64,000 nt of DNA, taken from positions 33,480,827 to 33,544,826 of the forward strand of contig NC_041019.1 in NCBI RefSeq assembly GCF_004193775.1, written 5' to 3'. The position numbers and the translations under genes are program-made. Origin of the DNA: Glycine soja. Taxonomy: Eukaryota; Streptophyta; Magnoliopsida; Fabales; Fabaceae. The notes below the pieces were generated by a model, which was not told where the DNA came from, did no database searches, and saw only the letters and a list, made by a program, of their open reading frames with translations. The number at the start of each line of letters is the position of its first letter. Within the stretch, counting starts at the first letter, position 1. This document shows, one piece after another, positions 1 through 10,605 of this stretch.

Positions 1-1089
1 TTGGTGCTCTAAATTGTGGGAATGTGCTTAAATATGTGGGGCAATTTTGGTTTGTTTTCTTGCTTGATTAGGTTGAATTGGGGGTTTGTATGGGATGGCC
101 CTAGGCCTATAATGCATTTTGAAACAATGGGACATGCCACATTGTCCCCGTTCTCTTGCTATTGATGCCTAAATGCGCGCTCGCCAAGTGTTCGGTGAAA
201 TGCCTCAATGGCATTAGCGTGTGACTTTTGTAAGGAAACAACCCATGGGGCATTTTGGTTTGCACATATTTTCTATTTTTTGGGACATGCATTCATTCCC
301 GAAAAAGGCTAGAGTGATTGCCCTACATATATCCTAGGCCTAGGAACCAAAGTTTTTATGCAAAAGAACACAAGAGGAGGTGCATGTTGGGTAAAGTTAC
401 CCTTTTTGGCCAGCAATCAGCTATGGGCCACGCTACAATATTTTCCCTATGCCTAGATGGTTAGGAATTTTGCTCATCATAAATGTGTAGGTTAGAATAG
501 GTAACAAAATACCTTTGGCAATTTACACTTTGGGTATGGTAGCAAAATACTTGGATGTATGTACATATAATTTTTGGTAGTCAAAATGTCTCACAAAAAT
601 CTAAGAAAATATACTTGAATTTGCATGCGGCTTTAGGTAGTAAAAAAAAAAAACTTGAAAAAAAAAAGAGAAGCATGAAATGTAGCACCTTATTGTGTAG
701 ATAGTCAAGATTCATCATGAAGTTTGTGTATGTATAGGTATTAGAAATACCAAGATGTGCACGTATGCAATTTTTGATAGCCAAAGTGCTTAGAGTATGC
801 ATGTATGTGAATTTAGCAAAGGAAATGTGTGTGATGTAGGTAACAAATACACCTTGGAAATACATGTAAATAATCTAGGTAATGAAGGTGCCTTGATTGT
901 ATATGGGTGCATTTTTCTTAGTTATAAGAATGTCTTGTGCAAGTGAACGTTCGTGAAGAAGTATGCGCATAAGCTTGCTCTAAATTTACATTGATGTCTG
1001 TATTTATTGGAGGGGGGTTGTATGCCATTTTTGTTTTAAGGGTAGCATTTCTTGGTAAAAACTAACTTTCCAAATGTTTGCCTTCGCAG
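1..1089 (+). other. 3' part of the 5'-UTR intron of ORFx (element A)
   Basis: This stretch matches 54604-55740 of element C, with the same phrases in the same order. There it lies between a GTAAGT donor and an acceptor ending TTCGCAG. The acceptor here ends at 1089, two bases before the ORFx ATG at 1092. The region has no long open frame, is AT-rich and repeats short TAGCAAAATAC-like phrases. It is best read as an intron or long leader. The donor lies to the left of the window. Confidence 0.6.
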
Positions 1090-1387
1090 GAATGGCCCCG
1101 AGGAAGCTTGCCTCAAAGAGGTCCAGGAAGGACAAGGCGGCCGAAGGAACTAGTTCCGCTCCGGAGTACGACAGTTACCACTTTAGGAGCGCTGTACACC
1201 AGCAGCGCTTCGAGGCCATCAAGGGATGGTCGTTTCTCCGGGAGCGACGCGTCCAGCTCAGGGACGACGAGTATACTGATTTCCAGGAGGAAATAGGGCG
1301 CCGGCGGTGGGCATCACTGGTTACTCCCATGGCTAAGTTCGATCCAGAAATAGTCCTTGAGTTTTATGCCAATGCTTGGCCAACAGA

Positions 1388-2350
1388 TGATGCAAGCTCC
1401 ATTGGAGCTTGTAGGCCTAGGATCTTCTTCATCAATGAATTCCTTTGCTTCTTGGAAGATAAATGGCAGCGGAATGGAGAAGGAAGAGAGAGAGGAGACG
1501 CCACTTCAAGGAGAAGATGAGTCTAGAAGAAGCTCACCACCATAAGAGGCCATGGATAAGAGCTTGGAGGAAGAAGGAGATGAATGAAGGGAGAGGGAGA
1601 GAAGAGCACGAAATTTTGTGCTCAAAAGGAGCTCTGAAATCTGAAGTTAATATTCAAATGATCAAAGTTTCAAAAAAAATGCACACACATGACCTCTATT
1701 TATAGCCTAAGTGTCACACAAAATTGGAGGGAAATTCAAATTTCACTTGAATTTGAAATTGAATTTGTGGAGCCAAACTTTGGAGCCAAAATTTCACTAA
1801 TTATGATTAGTGAATTTTAGTTATGGTTCAGCCCACTAATCCAAGATCAATTCCAAGATTCTCCACTAAGTGTGCTTAGGTGTCATGAGGCATGAAAAGC
1901 ATGAAGGACATGCACAAAGTGTGACTATATGATGTGGCAATGGGGTGTAGTAAGCAAATGCTCACCTCCCCCTCTAAAATTTAATTGGATTGGGCTTCTA
2001 CCAATTCAATTAAATTTATTTCCAACCACACACATCAAATATCCACTTAGTGTATGTGAAATTACAAAACTACCCCTAATACAAAAACTAGTCTAGGTGC
2101 CCTAAAATACAAGGGCTGAAAAATCCTATATTTCTAGGGTACCCTACCTACATTATGGAGCCCTAAATACAAGGCCCAAAAATAATGAAACCTTAATCTA
2201 ATATTTACAAAGATAAGTGGGCTCGTACTTAGCCCATGGGCCCGAAATCTACCCTAAGGCTCATAAGAACCCTAGGGCCTTCTCTTGCATCTCTGGCCCA
2301 ATCTACTTGGAGTTTTCTATCCAATGCCCTTGCGGGGTAGGATTGCATCA
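1388..2350 (-). repeat. 3' LTR of the non-autonomous Ty3 element
   Basis: Near-identical to 5967-6928. Read on the minus strand it begins TGATGCAATCC and ends GGAGCTTGCATCA. A TATA-like CTATAAATAG lies at 1696-1705 on the minus strand. Confidence 0.92.
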
Positions 2351-4029
2351 TTCCCTCCCCCTTGAAAAGGATTTGACCTCAAATCCCGAGGTTCTTGAAA
2401 CGTTGGGCTTTTTTCCTCAACACCTGTAAAAAGAACAAAAACATATGTATTAGTGGTGTTTAGTATGTTGAAGCAAGGTAAGGTCTGAAAACTCATTTCC
2501 TGGGCATCTTCCCATGAAGGAACATGGTTCCTCACCAACTCAATGAGTGGTGCTACAAGTATAGAAAAATATGGGGCAAACCTTTTGTAAAAGCTTGTTA
2601 AGTCTTGGAAGCCCCAATTTTTTCTTACACTTGGTGGAGCGGGCCACTCAGGAATGACCTTTATTCTCTTAGGGTTCATGGGAACCCCTTGATCACAATT
2701 TAAAAAATTAAGAAAAGTAAAGCAATAGAACATACCTTTTTCTGTATTTTCATGTTGATTATTCCTACCAAAAAGTATGACAAACCTAAGGTGTCCCATA
2801 TGAGTGCCTAAGTTTGTATTGAAACTAAAAATAAGAACAAACCTACCTAATGAGTCCCTATGTACACAAATCATGAAGATGTTGGGTGCACGAGTGATTT
2901 TACAAAAGAGTGTTGCACCACCCAAAACATTCATCACACCACCTATTTTAGGGATTTGGTGCCTAATAATACCTATTTTGGGCACCAACAAAGCACAAGG
3001 ATTTAATCTCTTGCGAACCAAACCCTCATCCAACAACTCCTTTACTTGAGGATTAAACTCAAGCCTAAGAGATGTGGCAATGCTAACAAGTGTCTTTTTA
3101 CAAAGGAGAAAATGTGGAGGTTGTCTAAGAAGGGAAATTTCTTTAATATTTGTCTTTATTTCAAAATGTCTTTCCTTCTTAGCTAACCTCTTGGAGGAGA
3201 CACTTACCTCCTTACACTCCTCCTTAACCATTAAAGGTTGTCCTTCTTCTTGGGGGTAGATCTCTTCACTAGATTCTTCCCCTTTTGCTTCTTCACTTTT
3301 ACTAGAGGAAGGTGAAGTAGTAGCCTCATCTTGGCTACTATAAATGTCTTGGCCCCTCATAATCATGGTTTTCTTGGTGGGGCATTGAGAAGTAATGTGT
3401 CCTCTTCCAAGACATTTAAAGCACTTCATGGAGCTAGTCTTCTCTTGCATACTAGCCTTAAGGGGTTGCTTTTCTATGGTCTTCCCCTTATCATCTTTGG
3501 GCTTAGAAGGTCTCACCCCTAAGATTCCTTGACCTTGGTCTTTCTTTTGATAAGAGTGAGAGCCATAAGATTTTGAAGTAGACTTCCTTTTAAGTTGTTG
3601 CTCTACCCTTATTTCCCAATCTATATTAGCCTCTACATTGTCCTTCCCATGGAAGTATGGGAGTTTAATGTTAACCTCTTGAGGCTTTCTTTCATTTTCT
3701 CTTCTTTGGGAGTGATGTTTAGTATGTGAACTATGACGCCCTCTATAATAGTTTCTAAGTTCTTCACTTAAACTCTTGCAAGAGTCATGACTACTATAGG
3801 AGGCATGTTTTTCTCTTTTCATTTCTTTCATTATTTTTCTTCTTTCTTCCTCTCTTATTTTCTCTCTTTCATCTTGACTTATTTCTTCCACTCTTTTTTT
3901 ACCTTTTTCTTTTCTCTCTTGTTTTTCTTTCCACAACTTAAGGGATCTCAACTCATCTAATATCTTATACAAGGGGTCCTTAGGAGTAGAACCCTCACCA
4001 TTAACACTAGATGAAGAATGAAGACTCAT
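2317..4029 (-). CDS. Gag-pol remnant protein, single open frame with deleted RT
   Basis: The frame runs 570 codons from the ATG at 4029; a GTG 87 bases upstream is also in frame. The N-terminal half is rich in Lys, Glu and Arg and probably coiled (LRSLKLWKEKQERKEK). A phrase LPYFHGKDNVEA-(N)-IDWE is typical of a Ty3 gag capsid, but it jumps straight to a basic linker, so most of the capsid is missing. A zinc knuckle CFKCLGRGHITSQC follows. After an acidic linker come fragments of reverse transcriptase: LDEGLVRK..NPCALLVPK from the fingers and a thumb part ending SFYKRFAPYFS. The catalytic FDD segment, RNase H and integrase are absent. The last dozen codons run into the 3' LTR. Binding of template RNA through the zinc knuckle is plausible; enzyme activity is not. 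Confidence 0.75.
   Translation of the reverse strand: MSLHSSSSVNGEGSTPKDPLYKILDELRSLKLWKEKQERKEKGKKRVEEISQDEREKIREEERRKIMKEMKREKHASYSSHDSCKSLSEELRNYYRGRHSSHTKHHSQRRENERKPQEVNIKLPYFHGKDNVEANIDWEIRVEQQLKRKSTSKSYGSHSYQKKDQGQGILGVRPSKPKDDKGKTIEKQPLKASMQEKTSSMKCFKCLGRGHITSQCPTKKTMIMRGQDIYSSQDEATTSPSSSKSEEAKGEESSEEIYPQEEGQPLMVKEECKEVSVSSKRLAKKERHFEIKTNIKEISLLRQPPHFLLCKKTLVSIATSLRLEFNPQVKELLDEGLVRKRLNPCALLVPKIGIIRHQIPKIGGVMNVLGGATLFCKITRAPNIFMICVHRDSLGRFVLIFSFNTNLGTHMGHLRFVILFGRNNQHENTEKGMFYCFTFLNFLNCDQGVPMNPKRIKVIPEWPAPPSVRKNWGFQDLTSFYKRFAPYFSILVAPLIELVRNHVPSWEDAQEMSFQTLPCFNILNTTNTYVFVLFTGVEEKSPTFQEPRDLRSNPFQGGGNDAILPRKGIG
2351..2363 (-). other. Polypurine tract
   Basis: On the minus strand this reads AAGGGGGAGGGAA and directly abuts the 3' LTR, the expected place for plus-strand priming. 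Confidence 0.8.
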
Positions 4030-5952
4030 GTTGGTTCCTAAGTTATGGTTCTTTCTTGTTGGGGGTTTGAAAAAAAGGTAAAAGAAACTATGGTTGAAAC
4101 TAGCCAAAATAAACACTAAAAAAAGGTGTGAAAGATAAGGTAAAAACTAATTGGTAAAAGGCAAGCTATCTAGGTGGTTTGACAATGGAGGGTAAAAGAA
4201 ATAAGCTATGAAAGTAAGCAAGAAATTAAAGTGCAAGAAATGCAAACTAGGCGGATCCTAAGAGTGTTTGGATGACCTCATTTAAGGTTCCCAACAAAAC
4301 ACTCACTATCCTAAGGGAAAATTGCCTAAATTATTACACACAAATGGAAGTAGGGTGACCTAGCGGAGGCTCCCAACTTACTTCCAATGAAAGGCCTTTT
4401 TGTTACAAAATTTGAAAGTAAAACAAATTGCCAATTACAAAATTACAAAGAAAAAAAAAGTCCTCAATTGTGGTGGCTATTCTCTCTTTAGTGTTTCACT
4501 CAATTTGGAGTGCTTCTTAGTCCAATAGCTCTTAAGGTGGTTGGCCCCTTTCTTCTTGACTCAAATTCTTCAAGATATGGCACCAATCCTCCTTTCCAAT
4601 TCCCTATATGGCAACTCACAACCAAGGAAACAAAGAGACAAGATATAACCAAAGACCAAAAAAAAATGAAATGAAAGCTAAACCAATAGAGTTTTAACAA
4701 GACAAATTTCCAAGGATTATTCAACAATTAAAGCAATGAAAAGCACAAAAGAGCAAGCTAGGACTCAAAGAGAAACCTAGAATGGCTCTAGAGTAGAGTA
4801 GAAAAACTCTAAAAAAAAAGACTCAAGAAACCTCTAGTTTTGGCACTTGTTTTCACAATAATTTTCAATTGAAATTTCAGAACTAGGATTGGTATAAAAT
4901 AGACACCAATTATAGAACAAATTTTGAGCCAAAACAACAAGCACACTTTCCTTTCACTTTTCTTTTTTTTTTTTTTCCTGGACACTGATTTTTCTGCCAA
5001 CTTGTGAGATTTTTCTTATTTTTTCCTTTAATCCAAATCGCTTGGTTCTTTTTTTATAATTTTGGTCCAGATGTTTAGAAAATTCAGTAAAAGTTTTAGC
5101 TCAAAAAACGTAGTGACCAATTCCCAGTAATTTATACAAGTTCTTATGTTCAAGCTGCCAGCACCAGCGATTTCAACCTAGAAATCAAGAGTTGTGTTTA
5201 TGTTGCTTAAGGATTGGATAGTTACAATTTGTGTTTGCTTATGCTCAATTATCTTGAATAACACAATTAAAGAGAGCTTAAGACTTATTTTGATTCACAA
5301 ATCCAACCACAACTCAGCACCACAACTCAACTTCATCATAGGCATCATGTAGGAAACTTAGAAAACAAAAAAAAAAAAAAGAGTTCAACAACAAGACTAC
5401 TTCTAGGAATTGATTTAGAACATGTTATGAACTAAATAACATGCATGAATTAGACTCAAAATTCAAAAGATAGGCTAAGAATGACAAGAATACATGAACA
5501 AATGTATCTAGAATTCAATCAACAAAATAAAAATTCAACACAAACTTAGAACATAATGTGACAATTACTATGACTAAACATGACTCTAAGACAACATGGA
5601 TTAAGTGATTTACACTTAGATTTTTGTGTTTTTTTTTCTAATCAATATTTTGGAAGAAAATTTAGATCTAAGGTTCAGCACAAGAATATTATGAATGAAA
5701 AATCATAGAACCTAAAATCAACACAAAAACAAGATTCAAGAGTAGATCTACAAAATTTGAACCATAGAAATGCAAGAACAAGTGTAGATCTAAGATTTAA
5801 TCGGTTTATTTTTTTTGAATCTACTCTAAACAGCACCAAACCACAAGACAACGGAGGATATACATGGAGAATAAGATGAAAAACAAGGAATTAAAGAGAA
5901 TTCACCGAACAAAAAGATAGAGGAAGCAAAAGAACATCACCTAGATGAAGAT
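4030..5952 (-). other. Long leader of the non-autonomous Ty3 element
   Basis: About 1.9 kb between primer binding site and ORF. It is AT-rich with many A and T tracts and short repeated phrases. I see no convincing gene; the small open frames in it are rich in Lys and Phe as expected from base composition. Confidence 0.55.
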
Positions 5953-5964
5953 GCTCTGATACCA
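5953..5964 (-). other. Primer binding site, initiator tRNA-Met type
   Basis: The minus strand reads TGGTATCAGAGC two bases inside the right LTR. This is complementary to the 3' end of plant initiator tRNA-Met, the usual primer of many plant LTR elements. It fixes the element's direction. Confidence 0.9.
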
Positions 5965-5966
5965 CA

Positions 5967-6928
5967 TGATGCAAGCTCCATTGGAGCTTGTAGGCCTAGG
6001 ATCTTCTTCATCAATGAATTCCTTTGCTTCTTGGAAGATAAATGGCAGCGGAATGGAGAAGGAAGAGAGAGAGGAGACGCCACTTCAAGGAGAAGATGAG
6101 TCTAGAAGAAGCTCACCACCATAGGAGGCCATGGATAAGAGCTCGGAGGAAGAAGGAGATGAATGAAGGGAGAGGGAGAGAAGAGCACGAAATTTTGTGC
6201 TCAAAAGGAGCTCTGAAATCTGAAGTTAATATTCAAATGATCAAAGTTTCAAAAAAATGCACACACATGACCTCTATTTATAGCCTAAGTGTCACACAAA
6301 ATTGGAGGGAAATTCAAATTTCACTTGAATTTGAAATTGAATTTGTGGAGCCAAACTTTGGAGCCAAAATTTCACTAATTATGATTAGTGAATTTTAGTT
6401 ATGGTTCAGCCCACTAATCCAAGATCAATTCCAAGATTCTCCACTAAGTGTGGTTAGGTGTCATGAGGCATGAAAAGCATGAAGGACATGCACAAAGTGT
6501 GACTATATGATGTGGCAATGGGGTGTAGTAAGCAAATGCTCACCTCCCCCTCTAAAATTTAATTGGATTGGGCTTCTACCAATTCAATTAAATTTATTTC
6601 CAACCACACACATCAAATATCCACTTAGTGTATGTGAAATTACAAAACTACCCCTAATACAAAAACTAGTCTAGGTGCCCTAAAATACAAGGGCTGAAAA
6701 ATCCTATATTTCTAGGGTACCCTACCTACATTATGGAGCCCTAAATACAAGGCCCAAAAATAATGAAACCTTAATCTAATATTTACAAAGATAAGTGGGC
6801 TCGTACTTAGCCCATGGGCCCGAAATCTACCCTAAGGCTCATAAGAACCCTAGGGCCTTCTCTTGCATCTCTGGCCCAATCTACTTGGAGTTTTCTATCC
6901 AATGCCCTTGCGGGGTAGGATTGCATCA
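5967..6928 (-). repeat. 5' LTR of the non-autonomous Ty3 element
   Basis: Partner of 1388-2350. The TATA-like CTATAAATAG is at 6274-6283 on the minus strand and would start element transcription leftward. Confidence 0.92.
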
Positions 6929-7860
6929 ACAGAGGAGGGCGTGCGTGACATGAGATCCTGGGTAAGGGGTCAGTGGATCCCGTTTGATGCCGACGCTATC
7001 GGCCAGCTCCTGGGATATCCGTTGGTGTTGGAAAAGGGCCAGGAATGCGAGTATGGCGTCTGATGGGTTCGATGAGGAGGCCATCGCCCAGTTGCTATGT
7101 ATACCAGGGCAGGATTTTGCCAAGACGGGTGCGGATCATGCGCACCAACATGACCACCTTGACACAGATATGGATGACTTTGCTGCTCAGCAACATCCTG
7201 CCCACCGATCATAATTCCGACCTCCCCCTGCCGAAGTGTCAGCTGGTGTACGCCATCCTGACACGGATAAGTGTTCATGTGGCTCAGTTAATCGCTGATG
7301 CCATCTATATTTTTGCAGGTTTGGCGCCTACCAGGCACCCTTTGGACCCAGATAAGTCCAACAGGGCCCTCGGATTTCCCGCACTGATCACAGGACTCTG
7401 TCAGTCGTTCGGAGTCCCCGTGGCACCTACCAAGGTGATTCGGCCGCCCATCACCCGGGCTTTTATTGAGAAGTACTGTACCCAGAGACAGGCTCAGGGT
7501 GATGCTCCACAGGCCGCAGGCGCGCCACCGCCACCTCATCAGGCTGGCCAGGCTGGGGCATTTGACATGGAGCAGTATTTACGGCATTTGGTTCGCCAGC
7601 AGGCGGCCAACCACCGAGCACATGTACAGACCCATGATTGTCTGTACCAGATGAGCCTCAGCATGCAAAGCCAAGGCTTCGCTTCCTTTTCATGCCCTAC
7701 TCCAGACCAGTTCAGGGCAGAGGTTGCATGGCCCGGGGATTGGCCCGAGGACCAAGCAGGAGAGGCGCCCCCAGAAGTACCTGGCGATGGAGAGGAGGTC
7801 CACGAGGACGAGGAGATGGCCGATTTGCTTGACTGCTTGGGAGGGAGTGGAGCTACATGA

Positions 7861-9593
7861 CTGGGAGATCCCCAGATTCATGTTTTCTTTCATATTTCGT
7901 TTATCATTTTTATGTTATGTTTTGACTTGAGATACTAATGTTTGTTTTTGTTGTCTCGATTGTCATTTGTACAGCGCATACATTTTTGTTTGGATTTTTG
8001 CGTTAGTGTTTATATCATTACTATCAATGACGTTTGAAACTCTGGAACCGTGTAGAGTTCTTCGTTTAGGAACATCGTCCAATACTAGAAAAAATAATAA
8101 AAATAAAAAACAAAACAAAAAAAAAGAGAGAGCAAATAAGAAAATAAAAAAAGGGAGAGCACGTAAGAAAAAAGAGAGGAAAAAGAAAAGGAAAATAAGT
8201 TGTCTAGCTGAAAAATCAACATGCTTTTGAAAAAGAGATGACTTCCAACTTTTCTTTGAAAAAAAATTCGCTGATCATAGCTATTTTTGGAAGAAATGTG
8301 TGTGTACACCCGAAGGGTGAATGCTGTGAAAATTTTCCCGGACGCCCAAAATGGACTAGGATGAATGCACAAATTAATAAAAGAACATATTTTGGAAACA
8401 TTGGGTTGACTAAAAATAAAGGAAATGAATCCTGAGCCCTAGCATCACATGACCATAAAAATTTGACACTTGAGTGTCCACATAGGTGCATGCATGACCA
8501 GTTTTGCATAAAGTTTCCAAATCATCATTTTTGCATTTGTGTCATGGAAATAATGTGGGGCATCCCTTTTATCCTTGAACCAAACCAAACCCTGACATGT
8601 ATCATGTCTAGCCATTCTACAAGCCTTGAGCCAAAATCCTGACTCACCATAAACCTTGACCCAGGGTGAGAATGTCAATCCTTACCCTCGGAAGCAAAAA
8701 AAAAAGAAAGGAAAAGAAAGGAAATTCCCAATCAAAGAGTGGGAGAAAGCAAAAAGAAAAGAAAGAAAATTCCCAACCGAAGAATGGGAGAAAGTAAGAA
8801 AGAAAGGGAAAGAAAGCTCCTGATCAAGGATCGAAAGAAAACAGAAGAAATATGCAGAAAGGTCTTTGGACCAGACAATATCTGAACATATACAGAATTG
8901 TCACCAAATGAACAAAAAAAGAAGGAAAGGAAACCATGACCTAAAGTGGTCTTCTCCCTCTGATTACCAACCAAAATCCTGTGCGTTGGTGACTTGTTTG
9001 CCTCGCGCAAAACCAAAACAGAAAAATCAAAAGCCAAAAACGCACAAAAGCCGAAAAAACCACCAAAAGAACCCATTCCCAAGGGAAGTCCTATTGATTC
9101 ATGATCACGCATGTAATTTTTGATTTGATAGGAAATAATTTGCAAAGTCAAGTCATGACATATCTATGGTTCGGAATTAGGATGAAACACTTACCTGTGC
9201 GAGATTGATACACTTTGAGTGATTTTCTTCTATTTTTGTCGAACCCAGTGTTTCCTCTAAATGGTCATTTAGAAACGAAATGCTAACATCCAAAATCTCA
9301 GTTAAGGTTATGGGGGATTTCATCAGCAGACTCTCCTTCCCCGGTAAACGCATTGTTTTTCACTCAAAAAAGCGTATGCTGCTCTAATCAGTTGGAATAT
9401 TTATCTCTTTACTAAAGCATGTTGGCATTTTAGCGAAGAAAACACCGAGACTTTTTCAAGTCTCACAAGTTATCTAGAACTACGTAGGTCTGAGTTCCTC
9501 ATTGGAGGATACGTAGGAGCAAGAGCCTTGCTTTTGTCAGCCGCCCCATAATCTTTGTCATACTGACCCTGAGGTCATGTGACATGCACCCTT
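7861..9593 (+). other. 3' UTR of element A, first part
   Basis: No gene seen. The stretch at 8085-8200 is A/G-rich with AAAAAGAGAG phrases. The part at 9150-9593 is homologous, inverted, to 60441-60846 of element B: both carry the paired ACTACGTAGGTCTGAGTTCCTC and TACGTAGGAGCAAGAGCCTTG phrases and the TGACCCTGAGGTCATGTGACAT flank of the minisatellite. It therefore belongs to the Ogre 3' UTR and not to flanking DNA. Confidence 0.65.
8697..8850 (+). repeat. Purine-rich tandem repeat, about 50 bp, three degenerate copies
   Basis: Copies share the plan GAAATTCCCAAYCRAAGARTGGGAGAAAG followed by an A/G spacer, at about 8718, 8769 and 8810, the last being degraded. It lies within the 3' UTR of element A. 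Confidence 0.6.
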
Positions 9594-10080
9594 GTGTCAT
9601 CCAGAGGCGGCGGGCCCGATGACACGCGGAGATACCTTACGGTTATCCGCACCCTTTTGTCATCCAGAGGCGGCGGGCCCGATGACACGCAGAGACAAAA
9701 TTTGGTCATTCTGCACCCTTGTGTCATCCAGAGGCGGCGGGCCTGATGACACGCGGAGATACCTTACGGTTATCCGCACCCTTTTGTCATCCAGAGGCGG
9801 CGGGCCCGATGACACGCGAAGATACCTTACGGTTATCCGCACCCTTTTGTCATCTAGAGGCGGCGGGCCCGATGACACGCAGAGACAAAATTTGGTCATT
9901 CTGCACCCTTGTGTCATCCAGAGGCGGCGGGCCCGATGACACGCGGAGATACCTTACGGTTATCCGCACCCTTTTGTCATCCAGAGGCGGCGGGCCCGAT
10001 GACACGCAGAGACAAAATTTGGTCATTCTGCACCCTTGTGTCATCCAGAGGCGGCGGGCCCGATGACATGCAGAGACTGA
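9594..10080 (+). repeat. 63/64-bp minisatellite in the Ogre 3' UTR (array A)
   Basis: Eight units, marked by CCAGAGGCGGCGGG (once CTAGAGG), begin at 9601, 9664, 9728, 9791, 9854, 9918, 9981 and 10044, a period of 63 or 64 bp. Two unit types alternate: one has GCGGAGATACC...TTATCCGC, the other GCAGAGACAAA...CATTCTGC. The flanking GTCATC and GATGAC also pair. Apparent open frames across the array in several directions are artefacts of the period being close to a multiple of three. The array is homologous to the inverted array at 59140-60440. Confidence 0.92.
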
Positions 10081-10184
10081 CATAGTCTTCTGCACCTTTT
10101 GTTCCTCCGGGAACAACGAGTCATTTACATGCGGAAATTTTACGGTCACCCGCGACTCTCGTCAACCGAGAGGAACGAAATTAG

Positions 10185-10548
10185 TGTCATACCCTAATTT
10201 CGTCCGGGGACCTTTGCTTGATGACATGCGACCTTTCTTTGGTCCTTGTGAGGTGCTTAGCACCCATCATTAGGCAATTTGTGAAATTCCGGGAACAACA
10301 AGTCATTTGCATGCGGAAATTTTATGGTCACCCGCGACTCTCGTCAACCGAGAGGAACGAAATTAGTGTCATACCCTAATTTCGTCCGGGTACCTTTGCT
10401 TGATGACATGTGACCTTTCTTTGGTCCTTGTGAGGTGCTTGGCACCCATCATTAGGCAATTTGTGAAATTCCGGGAACAACAAGTCATTTGCATGTGGAG
10501 ATTTTATGGTCACCCGCGACTCTCGTCAAATCGAGAGGAACGAAATTA
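10185..10548 (+). repeat. 182-bp chimeric duplication of LTR head plus 3' UTR tail
   Basis: TGTCATACCCTAATTTCG, the start of the LTR, occurs at 10185 and 10367 before the real LTR start at 10606. Each extra copy carries about 105 bp of LTR head, then jumps at CCGGGA into the 3' UTR phrase ACAACRAGTCATTTRCATG, and runs to ATTAGTGTC, where the next copy begins. See the findings for the proposed mechanism. Confidence 0.85.
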
Positions 10549-10588
10549 GTGTCTTATCTTTACTTTCCTTTTATCTCCAATAAAAGAC

Positions 10589-10601
10589 AAGTAAAGAGGG
10601 G
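10589..10601 (+). other. Polypurine tract of element A
   Basis: AAGTAAAGAGGGG lies five bases before the LTR start. The same sequence, inverted, precedes the LTR of element B at 58962-58980. Confidence 0.7.
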
Positions 10602-10605
10602 CAAC

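Larger units (their letters stand above)
1388..6928 (-). mobile_element. Non-autonomous Ty3-type LTR element inserted in ORFx
   Basis: Two LTRs of 963 and 962 bp flank a 3.6-kb interior. The target duplication ACAGA is present at 1383-1387 and 6929-6933. LTR ends are TG...CA with a longer terminal repeat TGATGCAA/TTGCATCA. The primer binding site and polypurine tract place the 5' LTR on the right, so the element reads leftward. The LTRs differ by about three substitutions and one A-tract indel by eye, so the insertion is recent. The interior holds one long frame that keeps gag zinc-knuckle and pol fragments but lacks a usable protease, reverse transcriptase, RNase H or integrase. It must therefore depend on other elements for movement. 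Confidence 0.9.
1092..7860 (+). pseudogene. ORFx of element A, accessory protein, split by a Ty3 insertion
   Basis: The ATG at 1092 follows the acceptor at 1089 by two bases and matches the start of the copy at 55744. The N-terminus is basic (MAPRKLASKRSRKDK), suggesting a nuclear protein. The conserved block contains EFYANAWPT near 1350-1387, then WVRGQW, PFDADAI and LLGYP at 6957-7022. After the insertion the frame resumes at 6934. Two frameshifts follow, near 7060 and 7115, before a long open stretch to the TGA at 7858. The C-terminus has a Pro/Gln/Ala-rich part, a helical QQAANHRAHVQTHD-like part and an acidic tail. The domain resembles the family annotated as putative plant transposon protein, which is common in legume genomes. 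Its function is unknown. It lies after pol and before the 3' UTR, the position of env-like genes in other elements. Confidence 0.7.

Noticed and set aside
1463..1705. 80- and 118-codon frames in the LTRs at 1463-1705 and 6042-6398
   Set aside because: Duplicated with the LTRs of the non-autonomous Ty3 element and antisense to its transcription. No domain.
6970..7860. Minus-strand frames opposite ORFx
   Set aside because: Shadows of the GC-richer ORFx coding sequence; the plus-strand frame has a homologue in element C.
7967..8230. Lys-rich 87-codon frame
   Set aside because: Produced by an A-rich tract in the 3' UTR; composition alone explains it.
9592..10066. Long open frames on both strands (up to 115 codons) across 9592-10149
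   Set aside because: They follow the 63/64-bp minisatellite, repeat the same short peptide and occur on both strands at once. This is a periodicity artefact.
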